Assembly (NCBI GenBank): GCA_015232955.1
Contig: JADFYS010000080.1
Span: forward strand, 1-8,253
Length of the DNA stretch: 8,253 bases
DNA from: Gammaproteobacteria bacterium
GTDB taxonomy: Bacteria > Pseudomonadota > Gammaproteobacteria > Thiohalomonadales > Thiohalomonadaceae
Direction of reading: 5' to 3'
Shown here: positions 6,602 through 8,253 of the stretch, piece by piece
Position numbering within the stretch: the stretch's first letter is position 1
Layout: each line of letters opens with the position of its first letter
The notes under the pieces: model-generated
Database searches by the model: none
Seen by the model: the letters and a program-made list of their open reading frames with translations, nothing else
Told to the model about the DNA's origin: nothing
Made by a program: the position numbers and the translations under genes

Positions 6602-7326
6602 CAGTGACTCCCTCCGTGAAGTACCTGTTGCTGCAGTGCTATCAGCTCTGCCACCCCTTTCTCCGCAAGGGCGAGCATCTGATCCAGCTCTTGTCGGCGA
6701 AAGGCGTGCCCTTCGGCAGTCCCCTGAACCTCGATAAAGGCGCCGCCATCATTCATCACCACATTCATATCGGTTTCGGCAGAGGAGTCTTCACGGTAGT
6801 CGAGATCGAGAATAGGGGTTCCCTCCCAGATCCCGACCGAGACCGAAGCGACTTGGCCGTGGAGGGGGTCGGTTTTGATCCTCTTTTTCCGGAGCAGGTG
6901 GCGTACAGCATCGACCAGAGCGACATAGCCGCCGGTGATCGCTGCGGTGCGGGTTCCGCCATCGGCCTGAATGACATCACAATCGACGGTAATGGTGCGC
7001 TCACCGAGGGCAACGAGATCGGTAGCGGCACGGAGAGAACGGGCGATGAGGCGCGAGATCTCCAGCGTTCTTCCCCCCTGTTTGCCCTGAGCCGCCTCTC
7101 GCCCCATCCGTCTGCCGGTCGAGCGCGGGAGCATGCCGTATTCGGCGGTGACCCAGCCGCTCCCTTTCCCCCGGAGAAAGTGGGGGACCCGCTCCTCAAT
7201 CGAGGCGTTACAGATCACCTTGGTATCTCCGAACTCCACCAGCACCGAACCTTCAGCGTGTTTGGTATAGTGGCGGGTAAGGGTGACGGGTCGAAGTTCA
7301 TCGGCCTGGCGTTTACTGGGGCGCAT
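6601..7326 (-). CDS. rph: Ribonuclease PH
   Basis: A 241-residue phosphorolytic 3'-5' exoribonuclease that trims tRNA precursors using inorganic phosphate and forms a hexameric ring. Signatures: GGRTLEISRLIARSLRA at 84-100, QADGGTRTAAI at 120-130 with R126 as phosphate-binding residue, and the acidic cluster LDLDYRED (173-180) with ETDMNVVM (184-191), whose D180 and D186 correspond to the metal-binding aspartates of the family. It is full length at both ends, unlike the frameshifted rph of E. coli K-12. The ATG has an AGGAG ribosome binding site (7336-7332) five bases ahead, which fixes the start. It follows a 78-bp gap after the phosphatase gene and overlaps rdgB by one base, the classic rph-rdgB arrangement of gammaproteobacteria. 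Confidence 0.98.
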   Translation of the reverse strand: MRPSKRQADELRPVTLTRHYTKHAEGSVLVEFGDTKVICNASIEERVPHFLRGKGSGWVTAEYGMLPRSTGRRMGREAAQGKQGGRTLEISRLIARSLRAATDLVALGERTITVDCDVIQADGGTRTAAITGGYVALVDAVRHLLRKKRIKTDPLHGQVASVSVGIWEGTPILDLDYREDSSAETDMNVVMNDGGAFIEVQGTAEGHAFRRQELDQMLALAEKGVAELIALQQQVLHGGSH

Positions 7327-7404
7327 TGCTACTCCTGAGTCGGGTTGGATAGTTCTGTTGATGGATAGGTTAGGTTTGGTGCGAGGGGCGCGGGGCGCTT
7401 GGTT
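7327..7404 (-). other. 78-bp gap between phosphatase gene and rph
   Basis: The gap holds the AGGAG ribosome binding site of rph and a C/A-rich stretch. A short GCGC-CCC-GCGC hairpin just after the phosphatase stop has no T-run and is unlikely to terminate transcription. CTATCCA occurs twice, about 16 bp apart. I see no convincing -35/-10 pair, so rph could be read through from the phosphatase gene or from an unrecognised promoter. Confidence 0.5.
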
Positions 7405-8253
7405 CTATTTTTTCTTTTTAATCTCTTGCTCATAGGTCTTGATCACATCATAGATGTTGTCGAGAGCGGTTTTCATCTCCGATTTTCCGATACGACTCCC
7501 CTCTATCTTCTCATCACGGGCAGAGGGGGTGCGCACCGCTGTCGGTGCTGTCTCCTCAACTTCGAGTGCGATCGCCGTAATGTTGTCACAGTGGGGTCGG
7601 CACCCCCGCTCTGAAAGATCGGCCAGAGCCTCCAGCCGCTGCTGGAGCGAGGTTTTTTCCTCCATATGGGCGATGATCTCCCTGTCATCGAGCGAACCCC
7701 AGAGACCATCGGTACAGAGGAGGAGCTGATCCCCGGTTTTGATGTTCATCGGTCCGCCAAACTCGATCTGCGGGATCTCTTTGCGGTAACCGATACAGCG
7801 GGTGATGCGGTTGCGCTCCGGGTGCTTTTTGGCTTCGGCTTCGCTCAGCCCTTTGCGGCTGCGCAGATACTCGACATAGGAGTGATCGCGGGTACGCAGA
7901 TGAATGTTACGGTCACGAATGAGATAGAAACGGCTATCTCCGGCGTGTGCCCAGTAGATACGGTTGCCCTGGAGCAAAACGAGAACACAGGTGGTTCCCG
8001 GGATCTGCTCGTAGCCCATAGAGTGGGCGTGATCGACTATCGTGAGGTGGGTGGTGTTAATCGCCTCTAGAAAAAATTGGCGCACATGTTGGATCGGGCG
8101 AATCTCCAGCTGAAGGAGTTCGGTTGCGGTATCGACCATCTGCTGTGATGCCATCTCTCCCCCCTTGCGACCGCCCATACCGTCAGCAAGGACCAGAAGC
8201 CGGGATTCGGGAAAGTCGATGATACTGGAGCGATCCTGATTATAGTTGCGATC
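7405..8253 (-). CDS. PP2C-type serine/threonine protein phosphatase, 5' end outside window
   Basis: An open frame of 282 residues enters from the right edge and ends at TAG 7407-7405; the start codon is not in the window. Metal-dependent PP2C motifs occur in order (residues counted from the edge): NQD at 5-7, ADGMGG at 23-28, HAGDSR at 103-108, CTDGLW at 180-185 and CDNITA at 222-227. The Asp residues that would hold the catalytic Mg/Mn pair are present, so it should be an active cytoplasmic phosphatase removing phosphate from Ser/Thr, like the Stp/PstP enzymes that oppose Hanks-type kinases. After GMGG the common His is Arg (R29). A tail of about 50 residues (232-282) beyond the catalytic fold ends in a lysine run (EIKKKK). 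The ATG at 8178 is internal to the DGMGG motif and is not the true start. A partner kinase may lie upstream of the window, but none is visible. Confidence 0.93.
   Translation of the reverse strand, partial: DRNYNQDRSSIIDFPESRLLVLADGMGGRKGGEMASQQMVDTATELLQLEIRPIQHVRQFFLEAINTTHLTIVDHAHSMGYEQIPGTTCVLVLLQGNRIYWAHAGDSRFYLIRDRNIHLRTRDHSYVEYLRSRKGLSEAEAKKHPERNRITRCIGYRKEIPQIEFGGPMNIKTGDQLLLCTDGLWGSLDDREIIAHMEEKTSLQQRLEALADLSERGCRPHCDNITAIALEVEETAPTAVRTPSARDEKIEGSRIGKSEMKTALDNIYDVIKTYEQEIKKKK

Noticed and set aside
6604..7338. 244-codon plus-strand open frame covering all of rph
   Set aside because: It is the exact antisense shadow of a highly conserved gene, has no family motif, and reflects codon bias of the minus-strand gene.
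7382..7404. GC-rich hairpin after the phosphatase stop as a terminator
   Set aside because: The stem is only about four base pairs and no T-run follows on the minus strand.
8176..8178. ATG as the start of the phosphatase gene
   Set aside because: It is the Met of the DGMGG metal-site motif; the frame stays open to the window edge and encodes the preceding NQD and LADG motif residues.

Overview
The window reads as a bacterial chromosome segment, most likely from a gammaproteobacterium. This is inferred from RdgB, which I recall as very close to the E. coli protein (including a near-identical stretch around VYLRHAEDPTP), and from the rph-rdgB-hemW run. The DNA is moderately GC-rich and tightly packed. 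Every supported gene lies on the minus strand, so in transcription order the window is read from 8253 down to 1. I see no mobile element, rRNA, tRNA, CRISPR array or broken gene.

Housekeeping half (8253 to 4810): a PP2C-type Ser/Thr protein phosphatase (5' end outside the window), a 78-bp gap, then rph (RNase PH), rdgB (ITP/XTP pyrophosphatase, overlapping rph by one base) and hemW (radical-SAM haem chaperone, 25 bp after rdgB, TTG start). These three form an apparent operon for tRNA 3' end trimming, nucleotide-pool cleaning and haem delivery.

Signalling half (4630 to 1): after a 179-bp gap holding a weak promoter candidate and short inverted repeats come three closely coupled sensor genes. 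The first is a soluble cobalamin-binding protein with the W-x9-EH signature of CarH-type B12 photoreceptors, but with an unrecognised helical N-terminal domain instead of a DNA-binding domain. The second starts 11 bp later: a 961-residue soluble hybrid histidine kinase (PAS-like sensor, HisKA, HATPase, two receivers, HPt). The third overlaps the kinase by ATGA and encodes an MHYT-type membrane sensor that runs off the window edge.

The main point of interest is this cobalamin sensor / phosphorelay kinase / MHYT cassette. The layout suggests that a B12-bound (possibly light- or cobalamin-responsive) protein feeds a soluble phosphorelay. That link is inference from gene order and motifs. Two key positions of the B12 protein deviate from canonical family members (Q199 in place of the His that follows the Trp in CarH, and N244 in place of the acidic residue in D/ExHxxG), so it may have diverged in photochemistry or ligand handling.
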